From: Anaerolineae bacterium
GTDB lineage: Bacteria > Chloroflexota > Anaerolineae > Anaerolineales > Anaerolineaceae
DNA: 64,000 nt
Reading direction: 5' to 3'
Assembly: GCA_013178295.1 (NCBI GenBank)
Contig: JABLWW010000007.1
Location: 143,397 to 207,396, forward strand
The translations under genes were made by a program, and so were the position numbers. Below the pieces are notes generated by a model. That model did no database searches, was not told where the DNA came from, and saw nothing but the letters and a program-made list of their open reading frames with translations. Position 1 is the stretch's first letter. Each line of letters begins with the position of its first letter. Positions 1 to 9,451 of this stretch are shown here, piece after piece.

Positions 1-551
1 AACCAGAACGTGATTTCCTGCAACTGGCTGAGAGGGTCAGCCAGATACTTCAATATTCCCACGCCAGAAGCATAGAGCGCCGAAATCGCTATCCCCGAAA
101 GCACAAGACGCAATGTCCATCCACCAAAACGAACACGTCGCGCCAGAAAATAGGACAGAAGCAACCCCAAAAAAGCAAAACCGGCAGCAGATGCCTGTAC
201 AACCCAGACACTGTTGCTGAGAAAAATGATCCCAAAAGCCGCTCCAAAAGCCGCACCTTGCGATACTCCCAGAAACCCCGGCTCAACCAGCGGGTTCGAA
301 AAGATCATTTGAAACACGCTGCCGGCAGCCGAGAGCGCCATACCCAGCAAAATAGAAGCCAAAAGGCGCGGCAAACGCAAATTAAGCACCAGCTGCTGAG
401 CAAGTTTATCCTGCTCAAGCTGCTCCAGTGATACAAAGCCCAGCGATGGATAACGCCCCAAAAACAGAAACAAAACCGCCGCCCCTGCCAGAAGTACAAA
501 AAGGACTCTTAAGATGCGTTCAGGAGCGGCGGTTGAGGTTTGATCAGGCAT
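1..551 (-). CDS. FecCD-family ABC transporter permease (C-terminus outside the window)
   Basis: The gene starts at an ATG whose complement ends at 551 and is still open at base 1, so only about the first 183 residues are visible. They show an N-terminal membrane helix, then the family's LRLPRLLASILLGMALS segment followed by AGSVFQMIFSNPLVEPGFLG, which is typical of BtuC/FhuB/FecCD permeases, and further hydrophobic helices. Such permeases move iron-siderophore, heme or cobalamin across the membrane. It begins 8 nt after the stop of the substrate-binding lipoprotein gene, so the two are surely co-transcribed. The ATPase gene is expected just beyond base 1. The substrate cannot be told from this sequence. 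Confidence 0.93.
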   Translation of the reverse strand, partial: MPDQTSTAAPERILRVLFVLLAGAAVLFLFLGRYPSLGFVSLEQLEQDKLAQQLVLNLRLPRLLASILLGMALSAAGSVFQMIFSNPLVEPGFLGVSQGAAFGAAFGIIFLSNSVWVVQASAAGFAFLGLLLSYFLARRVRFGGWTLRLVLSGIAISALYASGVGILKYLADPLSQLQEITFW

Positions 552-559
552 ACACCAAT

Positions 560-1729
560 CTATTCAAAACTTCCCTTTAATTTCGGCTGGATATGCTCTT
601 GATAGGCTTTGTCATCCAAGCCATACATTGTATCATAGAAGCCGCGAATTTCCTGCTGCATATCCAGATTGCCAAAAAGCTCAGGATGGATTTTGGTTGC
701 GAGCCATTGCAGACCAAGTATCCAACGCGGCGTAGGCTGATCCCAGCTGACAAAATCCTTAGGAAAAGCATAGAGCTTCCCCTCTTTGACAGCGCGTAAT
801 TGCTGCCACTCGCTGCTGGCTTGCAACCCTGCGACTGTCTTGTCCACATCACCGAAATAGTCAATAATATAAATCTGGTCAGCATCCCAAGCAGCAATCT
901 GTTCCAAGTTAACCTTTGTCCAGCCTTTTTCCAGCTGAATATCCGTCCAGACCGGAATTCCACCTGCCATATTCACCAGAAGCGTTTGAAGCCAACTGAC
1001 TGGGGGTACATTAAATGCTACCTGCCCGTCTTTCTCCGAATAGTACAACAACAGCACGCGCGGTTTTTGAGAATCATCCACCCCCGCCAGCGATTGATCA
1101 ACTTGATCTATGCGGGCCTGAAAGTAACTGACGATCTCTTCCGCCCGCGCGGTATTATTAAAAAGCTGACCAATATTCCTGATATCGCGCCAGTACTGAT
1201 CCGGCGTTTCAAAGTCCACATAAACCACCGCCGTACCCACACTCTCCAGCGGCTTACCCACTGTCTCAGATAAATAGCTTTTTAGCACGACCACGTCCGG
1301 TTTCAATGCCAATAACTGCTCAGGGGAAACATCCGGGGGCAGTATTGGTTTGCTGGCATGATCGGGGTCAATAACGGCAATAAAATTTTCTTTGCCCTGG
1401 GCGCCCTGCCCAAGCGTGACCAGACGCGTTTTAGCCTCCGGAAACAAATACAAGGCATCAAATATCAGCACCGATCCTTTTCCTGCCAGCGCCACGCGCT
1501 GCGGCGGTACGGCAAACTGCACCTCGCGCCCCAGCGCATCTACTACCGTTATCCCCGTCGGTGAGGATGTCGCAGGCTGAACAGTCTCTGTCGGCTCTGC
1601 AGTTGGCTGCATAGGAGCAGGCGGTGGCTCAGTTGGCGCCAGTGTGGGGATCACAGGCTGCGCTGTGCAAGCCGCCGCCAACAAAGAAATGACAAAAGCA
1701 AATAGTACAATAATATTTTGGGTCTTCAT
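560..1729 (-). CDS. Iron-complex/cobalamin-type ABC transporter substrate-binding lipoprotein
   Basis: A 389-residue type III periplasmic binding protein (FhuD/BtuF/FepB-like). I chose the ATG at 1729 because AAGGAG lies just upstream and the product then starts with a lipoprotein signal: KTQ, a hydrophobic stretch and the lipobox LAAAC with Cys near residue 21. A Pro/Thr-rich linker follows, then ITVVDALGREVQFAVPPQRV, the usual first strand of this fold, and the two-lobe domain to the C-terminus. The reading frame is open for 24 more codons upstream, but those run towards padR and have no ribosome site. It would hand its ligand to the adjacent FecCD permease. Ligand unknown; iron-siderophore, heme and vitamin B12 are all possible. 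Confidence 0.92.
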   Translation of the reverse strand: MKTQNIIVLFAFVISLLAAACTAQPVIPTLAPTEPPPAPMQPTAEPTETVQPATSSPTGITVVDALGREVQFAVPPQRVALAGKGSVLIFDALYLFPEAKTRLVTLGQGAQGKENFIAVIDPDHASKPILPPDVSPEQLLALKPDVVVLKSYLSETVGKPLESVGTAVVYVDFETPDQYWRDIRNIGQLFNNTARAEEIVSYFQARIDQVDQSLAGVDDSQKPRVLLLYYSEKDGQVAFNVPPVSWLQTLLVNMAGGIPVWTDIQLEKGWTKVNLEQIAAWDADQIYIIDYFGDVDKTVAGLQASSEWQQLRAVKEGKLYAFPKDFVSWDQPTPRWILGLQWLATKIHPELFGNLDMQQEIRGFYDTMYGLDDKAYQEHIQPKLKGSFE

Positions 1730-1770
1730 TAACACACTCCTTTTATAGATAATTTTGAAACTTGTTTCCA

Positions 1771-2292
1771 TCAAACCGTTTGCAGACAGAGTTCCAACCA
1801 CTGCTGTACTGCACGTATCTGCCCCAAACGGAAGTCAACCACCAGACGCCAGTAATCATCCTGGATATCGCCAGCATTTTTCTCCAAAGCATCTTCCATC
1901 TCACCGAGCACCGCCTTCTGCTTTGTTACCAGTTCCTGCAAACCAGGCAAATTCAAGGTGCGAAAGAAATACAAACGCACAAGAAACTCAACACGAATGT
2001 TGCGGATATGCATCGTCGGCTGGTTTAACCACTGGGCAAATCTGATACGTCCAGCATCCGTCAGATAATATATCTTGCGCGCCGGGCGATTCGGCTGCGT
2101 CACCACATCCATTGCCAGATAGCCCTGCTCAGCCAATTCCTTGAGCTGGGCATACATCAAACTTCGCCCCAGCCGCCAGACACGTCCCAGATCGTGTTCA
2201 AACTCACGGCTCAGGTCATAGGCATATCTTGGCGCATTGATAAAAAAGCCCAATAACGCAGGTTGAAGCGACAAAAAGGTATCTTCAGGCAT
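1771..2292 (-). CDS. PadR-family transcriptional regulator
   Basis: A 173-residue PadR protein. The N-terminal winged helix contains LLGFFINAPRYAYDLSREFEHDLGRVWRLGRSLMYAQLKELAEQGYL, and the beta wing with ARKIYYLTDAGRIRFAQWL follows. The C-terminal half (about 95-173) is helical and fits the PadR dimerisation domain. It is the first gene of a three-gene minus-strand unit with the lipoprotein and FecCD permease, 41 nt ahead of the former. Its promoter is overlapped by two inverted repeats, so it very probably represses itself and the transporter. A PadR protein, instead of Fur or DtxR, in front of an iron-type uptake system is unusual; the inducer is unknown. Confidence 0.93.
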   Translation of the reverse strand: MPEDTFLSLQPALLGFFINAPRYAYDLSREFEHDLGRVWRLGRSLMYAQLKELAEQGYLAMDVVTQPNRPARKIYYLTDAGRIRFAQWLNQPTMHIRNIRVEFLVRLYFFRTLNLPGLQELVTKQKAVLGEMEDALEKNAGDIQDDYWRLVVDFRLGQIRAVQQWLELCLQTV

Positions 2293-2312
2293 TATATATC
2301 CAAAATATAACT

Positions 2313-2327
2313 ATTCATATTGTGAAT
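2313..2327. promoter_or_regulatory. Second inverted repeat at the padR transcription start
   Basis: ATTCA, TATTG, TGAAT: 5-bp arms with a 5-bp centre, lying over the predicted start of transcription and about 20 bp from the centre of the first palindrome (two helical turns). Plausible second operator half. Confidence 0.45.
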
Positions 2328-2328
2328 A

Positions 2329-2357
2329 ATTATATGACTATATGTCATATTCGTCAA
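2329..2357 (-). promoter_or_regulatory. padR-transporter promoter (TTGACG-17-TATAAT)
   Basis: Read on the minus strand, TTGACG (complement of 2352-2357) and TATAAT (complement of 2329-2334) are separated by exactly 17 nt. The start of transcription should fall near 2322, about 30 nt before the padR ATG. The spacer is almost entirely a perfect inverted repeat, so a bound dimer would block RNA polymerase. Confidence 0.8.
2332..2350. promoter_or_regulatory. 19-bp palindromic operator inside the padR promoter
   Basis: ATATGAC, TATAT, GTCATAT: perfect 7-bp arms around a 5-bp centre, filling the spacer and touching the -10 box of the padR promoter. Its place and symmetry suggest a PadR dimer site. 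Binding by this PadR protein is an inference. Confidence 0.65.
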
Positions 2358-2434
2358 GCTCATTTTCTCCACCCCTACCACACTGTCAATCAGCGGGCTG
2401 ATATAGATATTGAAAACCTATGCTAGAGCGCTTT

Positions 2435-4954
2435 TTATTCCAAAGGAGGGTTATGTGTCTCCTCTTCTTTCCCATTCTCTTTCTCTCTGGGCTTTTTCGC
2501 ATGGGCGGCGCGCGGTTTGTCGGTCTTAACAGCCTCAGGGTGCAACGCTGCTTCCAGAACCTGATCCATGTGAGTCACCGGGATAATCTTCAGACTGTCC
2601 TTGACCTTTTTAGGCACGTCCACAAGGTCCTTCAAATTTCGCTCAGGTAATAGCACCGTCTTCAAACCGGCGCGGTGCGCCGCCAAAACTTTCTCCCGCA
2701 CTCCGCCCACCTGCAGCACCCGCCCACGCAGGGTAATCTCACCAGTCATCCCCACCTCGCGTCTGACCGGGCGCTCGGTAAAAGCAGAAACCAGCGCAGT
2801 GGCAATGGTGATCCCCGCGCTGGGACCATCCTTAGGTATTGCCCCTTCGGGGATATGAATATGAACATCCAGACGCTCATAAATCTCAGGGTTGATGCCC
2901 AAAACCTGCGACCTGGACTTCAAGTAAGAAAGCGCTGCCTGGGCTGATTCCTGCATCACCTCGCCAATTTGTCCGGTGATTTGCATGTTCCCTTTGCCAT
3001 CCATGATCAGCACTTCCACAGGCATTATCTCCCCCCCATTTTCAGTCCAGGCAACCGCAGTTGCAACGCCAACTTCATCCTGCATTTCGGCTTCAAGCGA
3101 AAAATACTGTGGAGGCCCAAGAAAGCGTTCGATCGTCGCCGCGGTGATACGGGCCGGAAAATGTTTATGTTCCGACTTAAGGCGCGCTACTTTGCGACAA
3201 ACGCGTCCTATCTCGCGCTCTAGGTTTCGCACCCCAGCTTCATAGGTATATTCATGAATAATCTTGCTGACCGCCTTATCCAGGAAAGTGATTTCCGATA
3301 TCTCCAGTCCGCTCTCTTCAACTTGGCGGGGAATCAGAAAACGGCGGGCAATCTCCAGCTTTTCCTCTTCAATATAGCCTGGAAAGTCAATCACCTCAAC
3401 ACGATCCACCAAGGCAGGCGGAATAGACATCAACGTATTGGCAGTGGTGATGAACAACACTTTCGAGAGATCATAAGGCAGTTCAAGATAATGATCCGAA
3501 AAAGCAAAGTTTTGCTCAGGGTCAAGCACCTCCAGAAGCGCCGAAGAAGGATCACCGCGAAAATCCGTTCCCAGCTTGTCAATTTCATCTAACATAAACA
3601 GCGGATTGACCGTCCCGGCGCGGCGCATGGTTTGCAAAATACGCCCCGGCAACGCTCCAATATACGTACGGCGATGTCCGCGAATTTCCGCCTCATCGCG
3701 CACCCCCCCGAGCGAAACCCGCACAAATTTTCTTCCCAGCGCCTCAGCAATTGAACGCCCTAGCGAAGTCTTCCCCGTACCGGGAGGACCGACAAAGCAC
3801 AAAATCGGCTGGCGCGCCTTTTTGGGCTTCAAACTACGCACAGCAATATATTCCAAAATACGGTCTTTGGCTTTTCCAAGCCCAAAATGATACTGATCCA
3901 GCACCTGCGAGGCATGCACTACATCCAGATTGTCTTCCGTCTCCTGTGTCCAGGGTAAATCGAGTATCCAGTCAATATAAGCGCGCAACATGCCCACCTC
4001 GGGCGACATCGCCGGCATCTGCGCAAGACGCTCCACCTCCTTTTGTGCTGTTGCCAGCACTTCTTTGGGCAGCCCCGCCTTATCTATCTTTGCCTTAAGC
4101 TCTTCAATTTCGCGTGACCAGATATCCCCTTCCCCCAATTCGGTTTGGATGGCTTTCATCTGTTCACGCAGGTAAAATTCCCGCTGACTGCGATCCACTT
4201 CACTCTGCACGCGGGTATGAATATCATCTTCCAGCTGCAAAACATCCAATTCCTGAGCAAGCAGCCAGTTAAGCCGCTTGAGACGCTCAACTGGGTCCAC
4301 CATAGCAAGCAGCTCTTGACGTTCGTTGAAAGGTAAAGAAATTGCGGTGGCGATCATATCTGCCAGCCAGCCTGGTTCAGATATGTTTAGTGAAAAGAGA
4401 TGAGCTTCCTCAGGAAGACTGCGATCTAGCTGAACACAGCGCTCAAACAAATCCCGCGAAGTGCGCATCAATGCTTCGATATTACGATCCAGTGGGCGCT
4501 CATCGTCAATGATCCGCGCCCGCACGCGAAAATAGGGTTTTTTCTGCGTGAATTCCAGGATTTCCAGCCGCCGCCGCCCCTGCACCAGCGCCGAGTTATT
4601 GCCATCTGGGAGCGTCAACAGCCGCCCGACTGCCATCTCAACCCCAACTTTCATAAAGTCCTTGGGCTTGGGGTCATCAATCTCAGGGTCTTGCTGCACC
4701 AGCCCAACCAGCGTCTGATAGTTGTACTGGCTTTCCTGGATTGCCAGCAAGTTCGCCCCCGGCGTAACAAAAATGGGCGAAATCATGCGCGGGAACACCA
4801 CCATATCGCGCATTGCGATCGCCGGGCATTCAATAATGCCAAACTCATCCGGTTCGCTGTCCGGAATCTGATAAAGTTCCTCCGTTCTCTGGTGAAGTGA
4901 AGCAGGAAAATCTTCCATATCTTCCTGACGAGAAAACCAATCATCAGATCGCAT
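2435..4954 (-). CDS. lon: ATP-dependent protease La (LonA)
   Basis: An 839-residue LonA protease degrading damaged and regulatory proteins in the cytoplasm. The N-terminal substrate domain begins with [19 protein letters not shown]. The AAA+ module has Walker A GPPGTGKT (Lys395) and [11 protein letters not shown]. The C-terminal protease domain has PKDGPSAG with catalytic Ser712, then a Lys in [14 protein letters not shown]. The tail is charged ([13 protein letters not shown]). A GTG two codons earlier is possible, but ATG at 4954 has GGAG at the right distance and overlaps the folC stop as TAATG, so lon is translationally coupled to folC. Confidence 0.97.
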   Translation of the reverse strand: MRSDDWFSRQEDMEDFPASLHQRTEELYQIPDSEPDEFGIIECPAIAMRDMVVFPRMISPIFVTPGANLLAIQESQYNYQTLVGLVQQDPEIDDPKPKDFMKVGVEMAVGRLLTLPDGNNSALVQGRRRLEILEFTQKKPYFRVRARIIDDERPLDRNIEALMRTSRDLFERCVQLDRSLPEEAHLFSLNISEPGWLADMIATAISLPFNERQELLAMVDPVERLKRLNWLLAQELDVLQLEDDIHTRVQSEVDRSQREFYLREQMKAIQTELGEGDIWSREIEELKAKIDKAGLPKEVLATAQKEVERLAQMPAMSPEVGMLRAYIDWILDLPWTQETEDNLDVVHASQVLDQYHFGLGKAKDRILEYIAVRSLKPKKARQPILCFVGPPGTGKTSLGRSIAEALGRKFVRVSLGGVRDEAEIRGHRRTYIGALPGRILQTMRRAGTVNPLFMLDEIDKLGTDFRGDPSSALLEVLDPEQNFAFSDHYLELPYDLSKVLFITTANTLMSIPPALVDRVEVIDFPGYIEEEKLEIARRFLIPRQVEESGLEISEITFLDKAVSKIIHEYTYEAGVRNLEREIGRVCRKVARLKSEHKHFPARITAATIERFLGPPQYFSLEAEMQDEVGVATAVAWTENGGEIMPVEVLIMDGKGNMQITGQIGEVMQESAQAALSYLKSRSQVLGINPEIYERLDVHIHIPEGAIPKDGPSAGITIATALVSAFTERPVRREVGMTGEITLRGRVLQVGGVREKVLAAHRAGLKTVLLPERNLKDLVDVPKKVKDSLKIIPVTHMDQVLEAALHPEAVKTDKPRAAHAKKPREKENGKEEETHNPPLE

Positions 4955-6381
4955 TACCACTCCTGAATTCCACCATAGTACAGCGCATTTTCAAAATTAC
5001 GCAGGGGTAGCCCCAGCTTTTGCCAGGTTTCACGTACCGCCGCAGCAACAAACAGGCTGCCTGCTACAACAACTGCCACCTCATCATGCCCGGAAACCTC
5101 CAGAGCGCACTCCAGCGCCCTTTCCACAGGCACAACAGACTCTGCCTCAACAGGATATTTCCGTGCTAATTCTACCAGCTTATCGGCATCCATCGCCCGC
5201 GGATGAACAGATTGCGTAAAGATAACCCGTTGAGCATAAGGCAACAATTCTTCCAGCATTCCATCCACATCTTTATCCTCCGAGGCACCAAACAAAAGAA
5301 GGAAAGGAACACTGGGAAAATACTCCTCAATAGTCAGGCGAAGCTTCAGCGCAGAATCACGATTGTGGGCACAATCCACGACAAACAAGGGGTTACGGCG
5401 CAATATCTCAAAACGTGCCGGCCAAAAGACCTGTGAGAAGCCACGCTGAATATCCTTTTCGATAAGATACAATCCGCGCTGGCGCGCAACCTGCAGGGCA
5501 GCATACGCTGTTGCCGCATTTTCCACCTGATGATACCCCAGCAAAGGTATCTCCAGACAGGTTGAATGCAATACCTGCCGGTCAGTATACGAACTTGAAG
5601 CTTTGCAACGCTTTTCTTTGGAAGTATGCCAAATCAGAAAGGTTTGTCCATCTAGCGATTGCTTCCATGGGGTAAAACAATATGCCTGCTCTACCCGAAT
5701 AAGTGGCGCGCCGCGCTGCAAGGCTGTCTGTTCAATGACCTGTCGGGCTTCATCTCTCTGTGGTGCCACAACGACTGGCTTTCCAGGTTTGATAATGCCC
5801 GCCTTTTCACTCGCAATGGCGCTTAACGTGTTCCCCAGCACATTGGTATGGTCATAAGAAATGGATGTAATTACAGAGACAAGTGGATCAACCACATTGG
5901 TTGCATCGAGACGACCGCCAAGCCCAACTTCAATCACTGCAATTTCTGCATTGCACTGCGCAAAATACAAGAACGCCAACGCTGTGGTAATCTCAAATGA
6001 TGTCAAATGTTCAATCTCAGCCACATGCGGGCGCAGCGCCTCCACCAGCCGCACCAGATCGGCATGTGCAATCACTTGCCCATTGAATTGTATACGCTCA
6101 CAGAAATCCGACAAATGCGGTGAGGTATAAAAACCCGTGCGATACCCCCCCGCCCGTAAAGCAGATGCCAGCATGGCAGATACAGAACCCTTCCCTTTGG
6201 TGCCGGTAACATGAATAACAGCGTATTTCTGGTGAGGGTTTCCCAAACGGGCAAGCAGCGCACGTACACGATCAAGATCAAATTTATCTGCCGTATACCG
6301 AAAAGTGCGCGTCAGGCTGTAATCTACAAAGCTGTAGATATAGTCCAATGCCTCTTGATAAGCAATTTCAGCATCATTCAT
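4954..6381 (-). CDS. folC: Folylpolyglutamate synthase / dihydrofolate synthase
   Basis: A 475-residue Mur-ligase-type enzyme that adds glutamate to folates, and often also to dihydropteroate. Visible motifs are the P-loop [15 protein letters not shown], the folate loop [25 protein letters not shown] and the C-terminal FVVDCAHN. The ATG at 6381 is preferred to the open frame reaching 6420, because a likely promoter (TTGCGT, 16 nt, TACAAT with the -10 at 6406-6411) would start RNA near 6399. It leads a folC-lon unit and is divergent from the DUF503 gene. Confidence 0.93.
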   Translation of the reverse strand: MNDAEIAYQEALDYIYSFVDYSLTRTFRYTADKFDLDRVRALLARLGNPHQKYAVIHVTGTKGKGSVSAMLASALRAGGYRTGFYTSPHLSDFCERIQFNGQVIAHADLVRLVEALRPHVAEIEHLTSFEITTALAFLYFAQCNAEIAVIEVGLGGRLDATNVVDPLVSVITSISYDHTNVLGNTLSAIASEKAGIIKPGKPVVVAPQRDEARQVIEQTALQRGAPLIRVEQAYCFTPWKQSLDGQTFLIWHTSKEKRCKASSSYTDRQVLHSTCLEIPLLGYHQVENAATAYAALQVARQRGLYLIEKDIQRGFSQVFWPARFEILRRNPLFVVDCAHNRDSALKLRLTIEEYFPSVPFLLLFGASEDKDVDGMLEELLPYAQRVIFTQSVHPRAMDADKLVELARKYPVEAESVVPVERALECALEVSGHDEVAVVVAGSLFVAAAVRETWQKLGLPLRNFENALYYGGIQEW

Positions 6382-6452
6382 CCATTCAATTCTCCAATCC
6401 ACAGCATTGTACCACCGCAAACGCGTAACGCAAGAGGAATCACAGGGGATTA

Positions 6453-6481
6453 TTGACTCCTTGAACGGGATAGATTAAAGT
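6453..6481 (+). promoter_or_regulatory. Promoter of the DUF503 gene (TTGACT-17-TAAAGT), leaderless type
   Basis: TTGACT at 6453-6458 and TAAAGT at 6476-6481 are 17 nt apart, and the ATG follows after only 7 nt. RNA would therefore begin at or next to the start codon. No Shine-Dalgarno sequence precedes this ATG. Confidence 0.65.
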
Positions 6482-6488
6482 TAGGCTC

Positions 6489-6776
6489 ATGACCGCACTC
6501 GGAGTATTAACCCTGCATTTACATCTGCCTGGCTGCCAGTCGCTCAAAGAAAAGCGCGGGCGGATTAAGCCCGTTCTGGCGCGCTTGCACAAACAATTCA
6601 ACCTTTCTGTAGCGGAAACCGACCTGCAAGACAGATGGCAAGAGGCTGTCATCTCCTGCTGTCTTATCAACAACAATCCGTCGTTTGTCCAGAGCACCCT
6701 TGACAGGGTTACAAGATTCGCCGAAGCATCTTTTCCGGATGTTCAACTCGTCAATCACCAAATCGAAGTATTCTAG
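6489..6776 (+). CDS. DUF503 family protein (YlxP-like)
   Basis: A 95-residue protein matching DUF503: LTLHLHLPGCQSLKEKRGRIKPVLARLHKQFNLSVAETDLQDRWQEAVISCCLI. The family is small, cytoplasmic and often lies near translation genes; its role is not established. The stop codon is 10 nt before the downstream SDR start, so they share an operon. Start is the ATG 7 nt after a -10 box. Confidence 0.9.
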   Translation: MTALGVLTLHLHLPGCQSLKEKRGRIKPVLARLHKQFNLSVAETDLQDRWQEAVISCCLINNNPSFVQSTLDRVTRFAEASFPDVQLVNHQIEVF

Positions 6777-6786
6777 GAGCAAAATC

Positions 6787-7578
6787 ATGGATCTCAAGTT
6801 AAAAGACAAAATCGCGTTAGTCACCGGCGCCAGCCGCGGGCTTGGATACGCCACCGCTCACACCTTAGCGGCTGAAGGAGCAAAGATTGCCCTCAACAGC
6901 CGCGACCCTCAAAAGCTCAACAAAGCCGCACAACAAATCGCGCTCAAAACGGGCGCGGATGTGTACCCGCTCCCTGGTGATGTCAGCCATCCCAACATCC
7001 CAGCGCAAATCATTCAACAGACCGTCAGCCATTATGGAGGATTAGACATTCTCATTGCCAATGCCGGAGGCCCCCCCACAGGACCTTTTGAAACCTTTGA
7101 TGATGACACCTGGCAAAAAGCTGTGGAGCTTTGTTTTCTCAGTCAGGTGCGCCTGATTCGTGCTGCCCTGCCCTTTCTGCGCAAATCCTCTTCAGCCGCC
7201 GTACTGACGGTTACTTCAATTGCTGTAAAGCAGCCCGTCCCCAACCTGATCCTATCGAACAGTATTCGCTCCGCCACCGCCGGGCTAACAAAAAGTCTGG
7301 CACTGGAATTGGGGCATGAGGGCATCCGGTTTAACTCCATTCTGCCTGGTTGGACTGAAACAGAAAGAGTTATAGATTTGATGCAATATCGCGCCAAAAC
7401 AAACAACACCACCGTCGAAGAGGAAATTAAAAAACAGGCACAGGATTCGCCCTTCAAGAGACTGGCTCAACCGCAGGAATTTGCCAACGTTGCCGCTTTT
7501 CTTGTTTCGCCAGCTGCTTCCTATATTACCGGCATCATGCTCAGCGTTGATGGCGGAATGTATAAGGGAATGTTCTAG
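6787..7578 (+). CDS. SDR-family oxidoreductase lacking the canonical catalytic Tyr
   Basis: A 263-residue Rossmann-fold protein like beta-ketoacyl-ACP reductases: cofactor motif TGASRGLG near residue 13, NAGG near 92, and the C-terminal GIMLSVDGGM. The start at 6787 follows AGGAG; the longer open frame upstream overlaps the DUF503 gene. The active-site stretch is odd. After the usual Ser (VTSIAVKQP) the YxxxK motif is replaced by NLILSNSIRSATAGLTK, so neither Tyr nor Lys is in place. A subgroup of BKR-like SDRs is known with this loss, so it may bind a nucleotide without classic catalysis, or use other residues. Substrate unknown. Confidence 0.88.
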   Translation: MDLKLKDKIALVTGASRGLGYATAHTLAAEGAKIALNSRDPQKLNKAAQQIALKTGADVYPLPGDVSHPNIPAQIIQQTVSHYGGLDILIANAGGPPTGPFETFDDDTWQKAVELCFLSQVRLIRAALPFLRKSSSAAVLTVTSIAVKQPVPNLILSNSIRSATAGLTKSLALELGHEGIRFNSILPGWTETERVIDLMQYRAKTNNTTVEEEIKKQAQDSPFKRLAQPQEFANVAAFLVSPAASYITGIMLSVDGGMYKGMF

Positions 7579-7582
7579 CCAG

Positions 7583-9451
7583 ATGCTGCCCACCCCCGCA
7601 GACATCCAGTCCCGCCTTGAACGTCTTCTGTTGCGCGTCCAGAAACCTGGGCGCTATGTCGGCGGTGAGCTAAACCAGGTTGTCAAAGAATGGGACAATG
7701 TGCAAACCAGGCTGGCTTTGGTCTTTCCCGATATCTATGACATTGGGCTGCCCAATCTCGGGCTGGCTGCTCTGTACGAACTCCTTAACCAGCGGTCGGA
7801 TGTTCTGGCTGAGCGGGCGTATGCTCCCTGGGTAGACATGGAAACGCTGCTGCGCGAAAACGATATTCCTCTCTACTCGCTAGAAACCTTTCACCCTTTA
7901 GCCGCTTTTGACATTATTGGCATCAGCCTGCCGTATGAGACGCTCTATACCAACGCGCTGAACATCCTTGATCTGTCAGGAATTCCACTGTTTTCTCATC
8001 AGCGAACAGAAAATCACCCATTGATCATTGCCGGAGGGCACGCCGCTTTCAACCCCGAGCCGATGTCAGACTTTATAGATGCCTTTGTCATCGGCGAAGG
8101 CGAGGAAGTCATCCACGAGATTGTCAACTGCTATCAAACCTGGAAGCGTAATAAACAGCCGCGCGCGGTCCTGCTCAAGAATCTTGCTCATATATGGGGT
8201 GTGTACGTCCCCGTGCTCTACGAACCCCAATATCGCCAGGATGGCACGCTCGCCTCGATAAACCCACTGTTCGATGACGTTCCGAAAACAGTAACCAAGC
8301 GGATCGTCGCCTGCCTGCCGCCCGCGCCCACCCATTTGATTGTCCCCTCCATTGATATTGTCCACAACCGCATCCCCATTGAAATCATGCGCGGCTGCAC
8401 GCGTGGATGCCGCTTTTGTCACGCCGGAATGGTCAACCGCCCCATTCGCGAACGCTCCGTTGAGGAGATCGTAAATATCATTCAGACAGCATTGCAAAAT
8501 ACTGGATTTGAAGAAATAGCTCTTCTCTCCCTGTCCTCCTCAGATTACGCGCATATCGACGAACTGGTTGAAGTGCTTGGCAAAAATTTTGCCGACCGTA
8601 ATCTCAAAGTCTCGCTGCCATCTCTGCGCATTGACACCTTCTCTGTGCATCTAATGGAAAAACTGCGCACTGCCCGCAGCGGAAATTTTACCCTCGCCCC
8701 CGAAGCTGCCACCGAACGTATGCGCAATATCATCAACAAGCCTATCTCCTCTCAGCTTCTCATTGACACCGCACGCGAGATTTATGCCCGCAAATGGCCG
8801 ACCCTCAAGCTCTACTTTATGATCGGTCACCCCCACGAGACTCTCGAGGACGTCCACGCCATCGCCGAATTATGTAAAACTGTCATGGCTGAAGGGCGTA
8901 AAGCCGCTGGCAGGCGCGTTGCCCTGCATGTCAGCGTCAGTACATTTGTACCCAAACCACACACGCCCTTCCAGTGGGTTGCCTGTGATAGCATCGAACA
9001 GATTGACGCCAAAATCGCCCTTCTGCAGAGGGAACTCAAAAACAGCGGTATTAAACTGAGCTGGACAGACCCCAAAAAGACCCTGCTTGAAGCCTGGTTG
9101 TCGCGCGGCGACCGCCGCCTGGGACAGGTCATCTTCACAGCCTGGAAGCTGGGGGCAAAGTTCGATGCCTGGCAGGATCAATCCACCCTCGAGTTTTGGG
9201 AAACGGCTTTCAAACAAAGCGGGCTTGATCCAGATTTCTACACCTACCGCCCGCGTGATGAGAAAGAATTATTCCCGTGGGATCACATCCACACTGGAGT
9301 CAACAAAAGCTTTCTGCTTGCCGAATACCGCCGCAGCCTGCGCGGTGAGCTGCTGGCTGATTGCCGTGAAACATGCACCGCTTGTGGCATCAGCGCCACG
9401 TTTGCCGGGCTGCGTCGCACCTCGCCCAACACAGACTGGAGATGCCCATGA
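7583..9451 (+). CDS. B12-binding-domain radical SAM protein, TIGR03960 type
   Basis: A 622-residue radical SAM enzyme. The N-terminal third has a Rossmann-like cobalamin-type domain (NVQTRLALVFPDIYDIGLPNLGLAALYELL and IAGGHAAFNPEPMSDFIDAFVIGEGEE). The core carries RGCTRGCRFCHAGM, the C-x3-C-x2-C cluster motif (Cys272, 276, 279). Further matches include LAPEAATERMRNIINK and FVPKPHTPFQW, as in TIGR03960/YgiQ/MiaB-like enzymes. I placed the start at 7583, 4 nt after the SDR stop, instead of the frame's 5' end inside the SDR gene. It overlaps the next gene by ATGA, the usual partner of this family. The reaction is unknown. Confidence 0.9.
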   Translation: MLPTPADIQSRLERLLLRVQKPGRYVGGELNQVVKEWDNVQTRLALVFPDIYDIGLPNLGLAALYELLNQRSDVLAERAYAPWVDMETLLRENDIPLYSLETFHPLAAFDIIGISLPYETLYTNALNILDLSGIPLFSHQRTENHPLIIAGGHAAFNPEPMSDFIDAFVIGEGEEVIHEIVNCYQTWKRNKQPRAVLLKNLAHIWGVYVPVLYEPQYRQDGTLASINPLFDDVPKTVTKRIVACLPPAPTHLIVPSIDIVHNRIPIEIMRGCTRGCRFCHAGMVNRPIRERSVEEIVNIIQTALQNTGFEEIALLSLSSSDYAHIDELVEVLGKNFADRNLKVSLPSLRIDTFSVHLMEKLRTARSGNFTLAPEAATERMRNIINKPISSQLLIDTAREIYARKWPTLKLYFMIGHPHETLEDVHAIAELCKTVMAEGRKAAGRRVALHVSVSTFVPKPHTPFQWVACDSIEQIDAKIALLQRELKNSGIKLSWTDPKKTLLEAWLSRGDRRLGQVIFTAWKLGAKFDAWQDQSTLEFWETAFKQSGLDPDFYTYRPRDEKELFPWDHIHTGVNKSFLLAEYRRSLRGELLADCRETCTACGISATFAGLRRTSPNTDWRCP

